A stretch of 64,000 nt of DNA, from the NCBI GenBank assembly GCA_965204465.1, contig OZ241995.1, positions 620,001-684,000 on the forward strand, in the 5' to 3' direction. The notes under the pieces were generated by a model, which was not told the origin of the DNA, did not search any database, and worked only from the letters and a program-made list of their open reading frames with translations. The DNA is from CBDBES01 sp965204465 (lineage in GTDB: Bacteria; Spirochaetota; Leptospiria; Turneriellales; CBDBES01). Position numbers and translations under genes: made by a program. Of the stretch, positions 7,764 through 16,848 are shown piece after piece (positions within the stretch are counted from its first letter, which is position 1; the number at the start of each line of letters is the position of its first letter).

Positions 7764-9016
7764 CCACTGAAACATTACAAGAATCCATAGAAACATGGCG
7801 TTTGTTGAGTAATAAGAAACTTGATGATCTATTATGGGAATCTTTTAGAAAAAAAGTTTTTCCTTGCAAAAGAATCAACTTAAACCCAGGCACATTAGGA
7901 ACGCCATCCATCTATGTAGAAGAAGCATTCGGTCAATTTTGGGAAAATGATCTAAAGGCATTCCCCTTGGGAATTTATCAATCAGGACGTAATTCTATCC
8001 GGGCTGCCAGAGAAAGAGCAAAGCGTATATGGAATTTTGAACATCATGAAATGGCCATTTCTTTTTCAGGTTCTTCTTGCTTGAATTTACTTTGTCTGGA
8101 AATTCTGTTGAAGTTTCATAGAGAGAAAAGGAAAGCACCCTTTAGAGTATTGACCACATTGCATGAGCACATAGGGGGGATTGGATTTTTTCTGAACCAT
8201 CCTGATTGTACTGTAAAATTTTTAAAAGAAAGGGATGACAAAGGAAGAAACGATCTTTCTTTTTTCGAGTCTACAATAGAGAGGTTCCAGCCAGATATAT
8301 TTGTTGCCTCCGCTTATGAATATGATCTAGCCTGTTTTAATCCAATTCAAAAATGGAGTGAAATGATCCAAAATAAAATTCCCTCATGCATCTTTATATT
8401 AGATATAGCTCAATCTATTGGCATTTCTAGCATTGACCTTTTTGAAGTAGATTTTGCATTGGGAAGTACACATAAATGGTTATTTGGACCACCTGGTCTG
8501 GGCCTTCTATGGCTGCGTAAAGATAGATTGGAATGGCTAAAGGCAATTTCATGGAATGGAGAATGGATAGACCAGCAAGCTCCCTTGTCAAAATTTGAAA
8601 TCACGGGGGGACATTATTTTCCCATGTACAAAGCCTTAGAAAAAAGTCTTCTTTTATATTCTGCCATAGGGCAAAAGACTATTTTAGAAAGAAGTAATTT
8701 TTTATGCGCCTATTTTGCTACGGAACTATATACTTTCTTTAAAAATAAAAATATAAAGGTAGAATTTTACGGGCTTAAAGGTAATTTAGATGCTCAAGAA
8801 ATAAATAATCCGGAAAGCTATTGCGGTTATTTTAGTGTAGATATCAAAGGTATAGATAGTTATCCCGTTTATATGTATTTGAATGAAAATAAAGCGCATA
8901 TAAAGTGCATTAAAAAGAATGAATTAAACCTACTGCGTTTTGGATTTCCTTATTATGAATCTATTCCCAGGTTAAAATCAATATTGAATCTGATACGAAA
9001 TTTTTTTGAGTCATGA
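7757..9016 (+). CDS. Class V aminotransferase-like PLP enzyme
   Basis: A protein of 419 residues with the fold-type I pattern of cysteine desulfurase/isopenicillin N epimerase relatives: LNPGTLGTP near the N-terminus, FSGSSCLNLL and LHEHIGG for cofactor binding, FILDIAQSIGI with the Asp that contacts the pyridine nitrogen, and ALGSTHKWLFGPPGLGLLW with the Schiff-base Lys. No C-terminal Cys loop typical of a desulfurase is obvious, so an epimerase, lyase or aminotransferase is more likely. The start overlaps the SQD1-like gene by 7 bases and the stop overlaps the dihydroorotase start (ATGA). Translational coupling suggests a shared pathway with the SQD1-like enzyme; the reaction is unknown. 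Confidence 0.8.
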   Translation: MVTTETLQESIETWRLLSNKKLDDLLWESFRKKVFPCKRINLNPGTLGTPSIYVEEAFGQFWENDLKAFPLGIYQSGRNSIRAARERAKRIWNFEHHEMAISFSGSSCLNLLCLEILLKFHREKRKAPFRVLTTLHEHIGGIGFFLNHPDCTVKFLKERDDKGRNDLSFFESTIERFQPDIFVASAYEYDLACFNPIQKWSEMIQNKIPSCIFILDIAQSIGISSIDLFEVDFALGSTHKWLFGPPGLGLLWLRKDRLEWLKAISWNGEWIDQQAPLSKFEITGGHYFPMYKALEKSLLLYSAIGQKTILERSNFLCAYFATELYTFFKNKNIKVEFYGLKGNLDAQEINNPESYCGYFSVDIKGIDSYPVYMYLNENKAHIKCIKKNELNLLRFGFPYYESIPRLKSILNLIRNFFES

Positions 9017-10347
9017 TATTAATAAAAAATGCTACCATCGTAAATGAAGATCAAATATATAAGGGAAATGTATTGATCCAAAACGAAAAGATAGTTTCTA
9101 TTTCTAAGTCAGAAATACAGGTAAGTTCAAATTGTAAGGTAATAGAGGCAAGTGGCCTTTATCTATTGCCTGGGGTGATTGACGATCAGGTTCATTTCAG
9201 AGAACCTGGATTGACTCATAAGGCCGAACTATACACAGAATCAAAAGCAGCGGTTGCGGGGGGTACTACCAGTTACATGGAAATGCCCAATACGATTCCA
9301 CAGACCATTAATAAACAACTACTCGAAGAAAAATTCCGTAGGGCCAGTAAAGTATCTTTGGCGAATTACTCTTTTTACATAGGCGCTACGAATAACAACC
9401 ACAAGGAAATATTGAGTATCAATCCGGAAGAAGTTTGTGGTATTAAGGTGTTTTTAGGTTCTTCTACGGGCAATATGCTGGTGGATGATCCTGCCACGCT
9501 AGAGAAAATATTTTCCCAGAGTAAAATATTGGTAGCTGTGCATTGCGAAGATGAGGCTATTGTGCGCAAAAATTCACAGGCATATTTGGAAAAATATGGA
9601 GAAGATGTGCCCATTCAATTTCACTCTAAGATCAGAAGCGAGGAGTCATGCTATAAGGCATCTTCTTTTGCGGTTAATTTAGCGAAGAAACACTCTACCA
9701 GATTACATGTAATCCACCTTTCTACCGCTAAAGAATTAGATTTATTTGATGCGCATATACCATTGGTTCAAAAGAAGATCACTTCAGAAGTATGTATTCA
9801 TCATCTATGTTTTTCAGAAGAAGATCATGCTACAAAAGGGGCGTTCATTAAATGGAACCCTTCCATAAAAACAGCTCATGACAGAGACTCTTTATTAGAG
9901 GCTTTGAACAAAGATAAAATAGATGTAGTTGCTACAGATCATGCTCCTCATCTACGGCAGGAAAAACAAAACTCTTATTTTAAATCGCCTGCTGGAGGAC
10001 CCATGGTACAACATTCCCTGGTGGCGATGTTAGAATTTTATCATCGAAAGAAAATGTCTTTAGAAAAAATAGTCAATAAAATATCTCATTCGCCTGCAGA
10101 ACTTTTCAGGATAAATAAAAGAGGATATATTCGTAAGGGCTATTATGCGGATCTGGTATTGGTAGATATTCATTCTCCCTGGAAGGTAAGCAAGGAAAAT
10201 ATACTCTATAAATGCAAATGGTCTCCTTTCGAGGGAGATACTTTTAGATCCAGGATAATCTATACACTAGTAAATGGGCATGTTGCCTATCATAAGGGTA
10301 AATTTGATGAGACTAAAAAAGGAAGCAGATTGACTTTTAAATATTAA
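9013..10347 (+). CDS. pyrC: Dihydroorotase, class I
   Basis: An amidohydrolase of 444 residues with family motifs in order: GVIDDQVHFREPGLTHKAE (metal site and substrate Arg), MEMPNT, GIKVFLGSSTGNML (the Lys expected to be carboxylated), AVHCEDE, HVIHLST, VATDHAPH (catalytic Asp) and the C-terminal strand KGYYADLVLVDI. It closes carbamoyl-aspartate to dihydroorotate in pyrimidine synthesis. The usual metal-binding HxH reads QxH. From memory, the Bacteroidetes-type subfamily shares this DDQVHFREPG form, so it is probably active. The first bases overlap the aminotransferase gene. Alternatives are an allantoinase or hydantoinase, less likely given FREPG and MPNT. Confidence 0.88.
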   Translation: MILIKNATIVNEDQIYKGNVLIQNEKIVSISKSEIQVSSNCKVIEASGLYLLPGVIDDQVHFREPGLTHKAELYTESKAAVAGGTTSYMEMPNTIPQTINKQLLEEKFRRASKVSLANYSFYIGATNNNHKEILSINPEEVCGIKVFLGSSTGNMLVDDPATLEKIFSQSKILVAVHCEDEAIVRKNSQAYLEKYGEDVPIQFHSKIRSEESCYKASSFAVNLAKKHSTRLHVIHLSTAKELDLFDAHIPLVQKKITSEVCIHHLCFSEEDHATKGAFIKWNPSIKTAHDRDSLLEALNKDKIDVVATDHAPHLRQEKQNSYFKSPAGGPMVQHSLVAMLEFYHRKKMSLEKIVNKISHSPAELFRINKRGYIRKGYYADLVLVDIHSPWKVSKENILYKCKWSPFEGDTFRSRIIYTLVNGHVAYHKGKFDETKKGSRLTFKY

Positions 10348-10358
10348 TCTATGGTTCC

Positions 10359-10385
10359 GAGTGTCCACTTTATGGGGTAAGCTCA
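10359..10385. repeat. Dispersed 27-bp repeat, copy 1
   Basis: The segment beginning GAGTGTCCACTTTATGGGG and continuing to TAAGCTCA recurs near 58767 (one base shorter, slightly diverged) and, inverted, near 60676. It lies alone here, between the dihydroorotase and msrB genes. It looks like the end of an insertion sequence or of a small non-autonomous element. No transposase is near this copy. Confidence 0.7.
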
Positions 10386-10462
10386 ACCGTGATCGTAGAG
10401 TGAAAAATAAGTTGACAATGATGTTAATTTATATTTTTCTTTATCTAAAAAAGGTATAGAAT

Positions 10463-11020
10463 ATGAAATTATTTTTTTCAAGTTTATTACCAATGATATA
10501 TTTCTGTAGCTGTGAATTATTTTATCTGAATACAGGTAATCTAAAATCAAACAATTTACAAGCCAAGACTGTTTCTAATGCAGAAATAAAAAAAGCAATG
10601 CATCTCATCAAGTCTGATAAAAAAAAGTTAAATATTCCGGCCAGAGTATGGAAAGAAATTTTAAACACGAAGCAATATCATATACTACATGAAAAAGGCA
10701 CTGAACGCCCATTCACTGGTAAATTGCTTTATAATAAACAAAAAGGTACGTATGTAACGGCAGGATGCAGACAACCAGTATTCAGGTCAGAAACAAAATA
10801 TGACTCTAAAACAGGATGGCCTAGTTTTTACTCTCCCATATCTAAGGATGCTATTACTCTAAAGAAAGATACTTCCCATGGAATGAATAGAATAGAAGTA
10901 ATTGCAAATAGATGCGATGAGCATCTGGGGCATGTTTTTAATGATGGTCCTCCCCCCACAGGACTGCGTTATTGTATAAATTCTTTGGCACTAGACTTTA
11001 TTACTGATTCTACCGATTAA
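10463..11020 (+). CDS. msrB: Exported peptide-methionine (R)-S-oxide reductase (MsrB), probable lipoprotein
   Basis: The first 17 residues are hydrophobic and end in FCSC, a weak lipobox, so the enzyme is probably exported and perhaps lipid-anchored at Cys17. After a 45-residue spacer the MsrB domain covers about residues 60-182: TGKLLYNKQKGTY, TGWPSFYSP, DTSHGMNRIEV, HLGHVFNDGPPPTGLRYCINS. The catalytic Cys is the one in RYCINS. Zinc-holding CxxC pairs are each reduced to one Cys here (TAGC and ANRC). It would repair oxidised methionine in envelope proteins using an external reductant. A second, cytoplasmic msrB lies near 19.5 kb. Confidence 0.93.
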   Translation: MKLFFSSLLPMIYFCSCELFYLNTGNLKSNNLQAKTVSNAEIKKAMHLIKSDKKKLNIPARVWKEILNTKQYHILHEKGTERPFTGKLLYNKQKGTYVTAGCRQPVFRSETKYDSKTGWPSFYSPISKDAITLKKDTSHGMNRIEVIANRCDEHLGHVFNDGPPPTGLRYCINSLALDFITDSTD

Positions 11021-11043
11021 TATAATAGGGGAGAAAAGAATAT

Positions 11044-13641
11044 ATGTATCCTTTTATTATTTCATTGATGCGATTTAGGTATCATTTTTGTCTCATCTTC
11101 TGGTTGATTTCTATGCTATCATTAGAATCAAAGCCATTGGGTTGGTATACTAAGAATAAGATAGCGTCTAATGTTCAGAGCTATGCCGTAATGAATTCTG
11201 AAATAGATACCACAAATCGGATATACCTAGTAACGGCTCAACTTAAAAAGAAATGGCGGCCCAATCAGCCTACGAATGTTCTTTTAAAATTACACTCTTT
11301 TTCTTCTCAAAAAAATTTGAAGAGTTATGATGTTGCCAATATAAATTTAAAGCCATCGGCTATTTTTTTCCCTATATATCCAACCATAGGGAATTTTAAA
11401 AAAGAAATTTTAATCGCCTGGCAAGAAACTGGCTCAGAAGGAAAAAGCACAGAGATCAAATATATATATAGTCCGAATGGTCCTCTTAATTTTGGTAAGA
11501 TCCAAACATTAGATGAAAGTTCTTCCGAATATACCATCATCCTTCCTAAGATAAAAGTAGACCGTGAAGGAGACTTTCATTTGTACTACCAAAAAGTATT
11601 AGAAGAGAATAAATTTACTCTAAAACATTCTATCGGGAGACAAGGAGATTTCGATGATGATGTAACTGTCGTAGATGATCTCAGCTACATTAGCTATGGT
11701 GTTTTTTTCCCCTCTATTGTCATAAATAGTGATCTGATTGAAGTATTCTATCAAAATCGTTTTGGAAGTTCTAGAAAAGACGAAATTTTTGTTGTTCAAT
11801 CCACAGATAAAGGTGATTCTTATGATTCTCCTATACGTTTAACAAATAACAAGGGACATGATTTTACACCTTTTGGAATCAGAATAAATGAAAAGAGTGA
11901 ATGGGTATGGCAGGGGCAAGAGGAAGGTAATTGGTCCATCTTTTATCAAAAACAGGATGAGGACCCCAGGAAACTTACATTCACAAGAAGTAATGCATAT
12001 AGTCCAAATATGATCTATATTGAACCACGTGGCAGGATTGTTACATGGCATGATTTCAGAGTAAATCCCTCTCAAATATTCGGCCTATATATGGAATCAA
12101 AAGGGAAAATAAGTAAGCCGCATAATGTAAGCCTTGAGCGTTCCTCTTCTTCGGAACCAGTTCTCATGAAATGGAAAAATAAAGGCTATCTTTTTTATCT
12201 ATCCAGAAATACCTTATACTCAAAACTGGCGGATACTATTACAGGAAAGATCAATATAAAGTCTGAGACCCATCCTGAAGGAGTACCCTCTAAAAAGAAT
12301 AAATGTATTTTCTCCATCATTGCTCCTTATGATCCTTCAGGCATACAGGAAATTGCATGGATCCATGACAAGTTCCCCAATAGTATACCAGAAATATACA
12401 ATATGCCAGGAAGCCAGTCTAAATTAGTATTAAATAATTTAGATGGTGGAAATCATTACTTGCATATACGTTATAAAGATAAAGCAGGAAATGAATCTAA
12501 AGTAACTCATTATCATTTCATTATCGATTATATAGAGCCTTCAGCACCAGAAATCAGCTCTCCTACTCATTTTGAAGAAACTCAATCCACCAAACAAGAT
12601 GTTACCCTTCGCTTTAAATCAGAAGATGATGGCGGTATTCAATATTATAGATATGCCTTTTCCACTAACAGAGCAGCCTCTTTAAAAAAAAGGACAAAGA
12701 AAAATGAACTCCAATTTAAAAATATGAATACTGGCGTTTATTTTTTTAAGGTGCGCGCCGTGGATATCGCAGGGAATTTATCCGATCTTTCTGTTTATAA
12801 GGTTTCTATTATCTCTAAAGAGGATAATATTCTATTGTATACAAACTTGGTTCGTAGAGAACTAAGAGAAGATTCCTTGAAAATTGACTTTGTACCTGTT
12901 GCCATTTCTGGTATCAAAAATGTATTCTATGTTATTTCACAGAAAAGGGAGAATCCTTATGAAAAAGGTGAAATCATACAATCAACTCCATCAGGCAGGG
13001 GGCAGTCGATTATAATTCCTATGGAAGAAAGAAAAACCAGAAGGCTTTATACTGTTTCCATTGGATTCGAATTTTTAAATGGCAAAAAAAGTAAGGTAAG
13101 ATACTATTCTTTTGAATATCTGAACAAAGAAAAAGATGAAACAGACCAATTGAAGGCTAAAAAGAACAAATTTTCTAAGGAAAAAGATTCTATCAGAGAT
13201 CCGGATAGATCATCAGAAGATAAAGTTTGGATATCCATAAAAAATCTGGATGCCGATACAGGCTTCTACAAGGTAAACTTTGATGTGAATTCTGAATATA
13301 GATCTTCTTTGAAAGGATATAGCTGGCAATTAACAAGCATTCCGCAGATGCCCAAAACAAATGAAATAAATTCTACAGGAGGTCCTGAATATATTTATAG
13401 ATTATCACCTGGCATCTACTATCTATCCGTCAAAGCAGTATTTAAAACCGAAGAATTAAATCAAAAAGTAGAAGCTTCTTATCATAAATTAAATATTTCA
13501 GAACCATTTTGGGAATTAAAAAACAAATGGACCTATATACTAACTTCTTTTTTTATATTGACGATTTTAATGGGTATATGGCAGTTAGATAGACTCTATT
13601 TTTATGTATCCTATATTAGAAGAATAAGAAAAATAATTTAA
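11044..13641 (+). CDS. Large secreted or membrane-anchored protein with propeller-like and Ig-like regions
   Basis: A protein of 865 residues. The N-terminal hydrophobic stretch (residues 9-27, before ESKPLGW) fits a signal peptide. Residues 40-420 contain repeated short blocks ending in D-x-G or W-H-D-F, such as VQSTDKGDSYDSPIRLT and ITWHDFRVNPSQ, reminiscent of BNR/sialidase-type beta-propellers. Residues 420-620 include two fibronectin/Ig-like segments (YKDKAGNESKVTHYHFIIDY and VRAVDIAGNLSDLSVY). A single transmembrane helix lies at about 838-857 with a basic tail, so the bulk is periplasmic. No enzyme active site is evident. A good ribosome site (GGGGAG) precedes the start. The next gene, 11 bases on, encodes a similar kind of protein. 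Confidence 0.7.
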   Translation: MYPFIISLMRFRYHFCLIFWLISMLSLESKPLGWYTKNKIASNVQSYAVMNSEIDTTNRIYLVTAQLKKKWRPNQPTNVLLKLHSFSSQKNLKSYDVANINLKPSAIFFPIYPTIGNFKKEILIAWQETGSEGKSTEIKYIYSPNGPLNFGKIQTLDESSSEYTIILPKIKVDREGDFHLYYQKVLEENKFTLKHSIGRQGDFDDDVTVVDDLSYISYGVFFPSIVINSDLIEVFYQNRFGSSRKDEIFVVQSTDKGDSYDSPIRLTNNKGHDFTPFGIRINEKSEWVWQGQEEGNWSIFYQKQDEDPRKLTFTRSNAYSPNMIYIEPRGRIVTWHDFRVNPSQIFGLYMESKGKISKPHNVSLERSSSSEPVLMKWKNKGYLFYLSRNTLYSKLADTITGKINIKSETHPEGVPSKKNKCIFSIIAPYDPSGIQEIAWIHDKFPNSIPEIYNMPGSQSKLVLNNLDGGNHYLHIRYKDKAGNESKVTHYHFIIDYIEPSAPEISSPTHFEETQSTKQDVTLRFKSEDDGGIQYYRYAFSTNRAASLKKRTKKNELQFKNMNTGVYFFKVRAVDIAGNLSDLSVYKVSIISKEDNILLYTNLVRRELREDSLKIDFVPVAISGIKNVFYVISQKRENPYEKGEIIQSTPSGRGQSIIIPMEERKTRRLYTVSIGFEFLNGKKSKVRYYSFEYLNKEKDETDQLKAKKNKFSKEKDSIRDPDRSSEDKVWISIKNLDADTGFYKVNFDVNSEYRSSLKGYSWQLTSIPQMPKTNEINSTGGPEYIYRLSPGIYYLSVKAVFKTEELNQKVEASYHKLNISEPFWELKNKWTYILTSFFILTILMGIWQLDRLYFYVSYIRRIRKII

Positions 13642-13652
13642 AGGTAAAGAGT

Positions 13653-15395
13653 ATGATAAAAATGAATTACCTAATATTTTGCTTTTTGTTCATTTTAAAT
13701 TTAGTACATGCGCAAGAAAAATTAAATTGGCCTATCAAGGGTCACCAATTAATTGAAACACATATTGCCAGCTGGGAAGATACATTTATCGCCATTGATG
13801 AAACGGGCAATCTTTCTTTATTTCAAGTCGTCAATGAAGGAGTACAAAAAAAAATAATTTATGAATACAATGATCTTCCTGATATTGTTAAACACTTTGC
13901 TCTTGAAAAAGGGCATTTAGTAGTGGCTATTTTTAAAGAGGGTAAGAAAATTGTTATTTCTGCCTTTGAAGAAAATGGAAAGATCGCCTATAAAGATACT
14001 TTTAGATTACCTTATTTTATAGAAAAAGCGGATATTAGAATTAACGATCAGGGGAAGATATTATGCCTTTTCTACTGGTTCGATAATAGTAATTATGTGA
14101 TCTCTTTATGGGAAGACGGAGAAACAAATGATATATATAGAACAGAACATTCGATTGAGCATCTTTTTTTTAGATTCACAAATTCGTCTATTCATATACT
14201 GTATAGAGGCCAAAATAAGTATTACTGGGCTATATGGCATAAAGGTGATTACTACAGATTAGAATTACCCTTTCATATTCTATTCCCTAAGTTTTTTTCT
14301 ATGGGGAAAAATCTGTTTTTACTTGGTTTGGATACAGGGGGATCCTTATGGCGTTTTTCCATTCGATCCAATAAACTATTCAGACTCAAAATAATCTCAA
14401 GCCAGAGACTCAGATTTATAGATAAGCTTATCCCTTTAGTTCATAAAGGTCAGTTCCAAATATTGATGCCAGATAGTAAAACGAATAGTGTATGGAGATT
14501 AAGATTCAGTAATTTTCTAAGAAATGCCCAAATAGGTACTTTAAACCAGAAGAAAGTATTTACGGCTTCTAAAATGGGTATTATCATCTACAAAAATAAA
14601 ATCTCTTTACTCTTGCAAACAGAATTAAATCAAATATATTTAACAAATTGGACAAATACTCGCAAAAAAATAGAAATATATAATGTTAGATGGTCCCTTA
14701 ATTCCAGAAAAACCAGTACTTTTTTAGACATACAATGGCAGACCACTGGAAACAATAAAAATTATTTATATAATTATCTGCTAAGTGACGAAAAGAATGC
14801 AGAACCCATTGGCAATCCAACCAGCCTTTCAAATAACAGAGTAAGGATATTCAATCCCAAAGAAGGGAAATATACATTTCATTTACAGATTACAGACTCC
14901 GTAAGTAAAAAGAGATCAGTCTTGTATCACCTTCCCATTTTTTGGAGATACCAACCGCCTGAACCAGAGCTGGTACTGTTAAATGAAATTTCTCCTTCTG
15001 TATTTCTTCCTGGGGATATCAGATTCTATATAGAAAATCAGTTCCCAGTGGAATATTTCTGGGCCATTAATCAAATTCCATCTTACAAGCCATCCAGAAA
15101 ATTAGTATTGAAAAGCGGAATTGCTAATTTAGATGGTAATAAGAAATTAGGATGGTATTATCTTCATATTCGTTCCAAAGACCCTAAAAGCAATCGGTTC
15201 AGCACCACATTGCACAAGCCTTTTGCTATCCGGCCTTATGATTCATTTCAAGATAAAGATGACAAACAATTAGATAGTATAAAGGCAGAAATTGATTTTC
15301 TTTCTAAGGAGCTGAAAAATCGGGCTATAGAACATGCGCGTATCAAAGAAATTAGGAAAAGATTATTGGAACTGGAAAAAGCATTTGATCAATGA
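13653..15395 (+). CDS. Secreted protein of unknown function with C-terminal coiled coil
   Basis: A protein of 580 residues with a clear Sec signal peptide (residues 1-20, ending VHAQ). The body is rich in short beta strands and aromatic residues (for example FRFTNSSIHILYRGQNKYYWAIWHKGD), consistent with a propeller or beta-sandwich. A region near 440-515 resembles the Ig-like part of the preceding protein. The last 45 residues (DSIKAEIDFLSKELKNRAIEH onward) are charged and helical, likely a coiled coil. I recognise no family. It sits between the 865-residue protein and folC, overlapping folC by 4 bases, so these three genes are co-translated. The two secreted proteins may work as a pair at the inner membrane face. 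Confidence 0.68.
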   Translation: MIKMNYLIFCFLFILNLVHAQEKLNWPIKGHQLIETHIASWEDTFIAIDETGNLSLFQVVNEGVQKKIIYEYNDLPDIVKHFALEKGHLVVAIFKEGKKIVISAFEENGKIAYKDTFRLPYFIEKADIRINDQGKILCLFYWFDNSNYVISLWEDGETNDIYRTEHSIEHLFFRFTNSSIHILYRGQNKYYWAIWHKGDYYRLELPFHILFPKFFSMGKNLFLLGLDTGGSLWRFSIRSNKLFRLKIISSQRLRFIDKLIPLVHKGQFQILMPDSKTNSVWRLRFSNFLRNAQIGTLNQKKVFTASKMGIIIYKNKISLLLQTELNQIYLTNWTNTRKKIEIYNVRWSLNSRKTSTFLDIQWQTTGNNKNYLYNYLLSDEKNAEPIGNPTSLSNNRVRIFNPKEGKYTFHLQITDSVSKKRSVLYHLPIFWRYQPPEPELVLLNEISPSVFLPGDIRFYIENQFPVEYFWAINQIPSYKPSRKLVLKSGIANLDGNKKLGWYYLHIRSKDPKSNRFSTTLHKPFAIRPYDSFQDKDDKQLDSIKAEIDFLSKELKNRAIEHARIKEIRKRLLELEKAFDQ

Positions 15396-16603
15396 TCTCT
15401 CATCAAGAATTTAATGATCTTTTTCATCATAAGAATTTTGAGATTTCCAGAAGATTCGGCTCATCCCATAAATATTCCACGGAACCAATAAAAAAAGCAT
15501 TGGACCGTATAAAAAATCCACAATATCATTTCAAAACGATACATGTTGCTGGTACAGTGGCCAAAGGAAGTGTCACTCATATTTTAGGTCAAATGCTTCT
15601 TGCTCAGAAGATTCAAAGGGTAGGGTTCTTTTTTTCCCCTCATTTGAATAAAATCAATGAAAGAATACAAATAAATGATTCCATGATATCGGATATTCAA
15701 CTGACGGAAATAACAGATGAAATCATGGAAAAAATAGAAATTTCTAAACTTAGCTTTTTTGATCTGATCACATTGATCGCTTTCTATTATTTTTATAAAC
15801 AAGAAGTCAACTGGGCTGTGATCGAAACAGGCTTGGGAGGCAGAAAAGATTCTACGAATAACCTAAAACCTGAGTTTTGTGTTATCTCTCCCATTGGTTA
15901 CGATCATACAGATACATTAGGAAACACTTTAGAGAAAATAGCTTATGAAAAGGCTGGTATCATTCGGGAATGCCCTGTATATAGCTTTCCTCAAAAAAAA
16001 GAAGTTCTATCTGTATTGAGGAAAGAAGCTAAAAAAAAGAAGTCTCCTCTTTTCGTTTATTCCCCTGAGAACGATTTTGAATCCATGGACTATCCAAGAC
16101 AAAATCTTGAGGTATGCAAATGGATATACCAGCATTTTTTCATGCAGAAACCAATGAAAGTAAAATATGAACTTAAAGGCAGGCTAGAAAAATGGAGAGA
16201 CTCTCCGCTGCTTTACTTTGATTCCGCCCATAATCAAATGGCAGCCGGGTCTCTTGTATCCTGGTTAAAAATATTTCAGCTAAAGAACAGATCAGAAAAA
16301 AAATGGATCATCTATATGAATTGTCTCAGGAGCAAAAATTTATTGGAATTTATACAACCCTTTTTAGAATTGACTCATACCCATATCAATGAAATTTTTC
16401 TTATACCCATGCAAGGTCATATAAGGTTTTATACTTATAAAGACATAGAGCGAAATTCTAAATTAAAAGAAAATATTAGTCAATTAAAAGATATAAAAGA
16501 TATGAAAAAATGGATACACGACCCAGACTATTTTCATCTTATATGCGGTAGCATGTATCTCTATTCTATAAAAGAAGCATCGTTGAACATTATAACCCCG
16601 TAA
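15392..16603 (+). CDS. folC: FolC-like folylpolyglutamate / dihydrofolate synthase
   Basis: Mur-ligase family protein of 403 residues. Family features: SHKYSTEPIKKALDRI at the N-terminus, HVAGTVAKGSVTHILGQML (P-loop region), GFFFSPHLNKINERIQIN, AVIETGLGGRKDSTN, VISPIGYDHTDTLGNTLEKIAYEKAGII and YFDSAHN in the C-terminal domain. FolC adds glutamate to folates. The nucleotide loop is normally GTNGKGS; here it reads GTVAKGS, losing the Asn and the Gly before the Lys. The rest of the protein looks under selection, so it may be functional with altered nucleotide handling, or a FolC-derived ligase with a different acid. It is translationally coupled (ATGA) to the secreted protein upstream. Confidence 0.8.
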   Translation: MISHQEFNDLFHHKNFEISRRFGSSHKYSTEPIKKALDRIKNPQYHFKTIHVAGTVAKGSVTHILGQMLLAQKIQRVGFFFSPHLNKINERIQINDSMISDIQLTEITDEIMEKIEISKLSFFDLITLIAFYYFYKQEVNWAVIETGLGGRKDSTNNLKPEFCVISPIGYDHTDTLGNTLEKIAYEKAGIIRECPVYSFPQKKEVLSVLRKEAKKKKSPLFVYSPENDFESMDYPRQNLEVCKWIYQHFFMQKPMKVKYELKGRLEKWRDSPLLYFDSAHNQMAAGSLVSWLKIFQLKNRSEKKWIIYMNCLRSKNLLEFIQPFLELTHTHINEIFLIPMQGHIRFYTYKDIERNSKLKENISQLKDIKDMKKWIHDPDYFHLICGSMYLYSIKEASLNIITP

Positions 16604-16735
16604 GAGGAAATTTATTCGAGGCTCTGCAATAAAGAAGTAATTTGTAATTTGCTAAAAAAGAACCCTACGTCCTGTTTTGCGCTAAAAGTTGAATACCATT
16701 CCACTTATTCGTTGAATTATTTTTTATGGATAGAC

Positions 16736-16819
16736 CCCATCATGATTGTAGAGAAAGATGGGGTGGGGTGGGTATGTATGTGTTTGTGTGTTTGTGTGGG
16801 GAGTAGGGTAGGGGGGGGT
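16736..16819 (+). other. Hairpin followed by G-rich, quadruplex-prone stretch between folC and cmoB
   Basis: The 245-base gap between the convergent folC and cmoB genes holds no credible gene. An 8-base inverted repeat (ACCCCATC and GATGGGGT) is followed by runs of G and a GT-repeat (GTGTTTGTGTGTTTGTG), then further G runs up to eight long. The G runs could form quadruplexes on the plus strand. It may act as a transcription end point between convergent genes; no ordinary T-tailed terminator is seen. Confidence 0.45.
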
Positions 16820-16848
16820 AAAAAAATTGTCTATATTCAATAAAGAAA

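Noticed and set aside
16649..16843. Open frame of 64 codons ending in a Val/Cys/Gly-rich tail
   Set aside because: Its second half is just the GT-rich and G-rich low-complexity stretch, there is no ribosome site, and no family pattern is visible.
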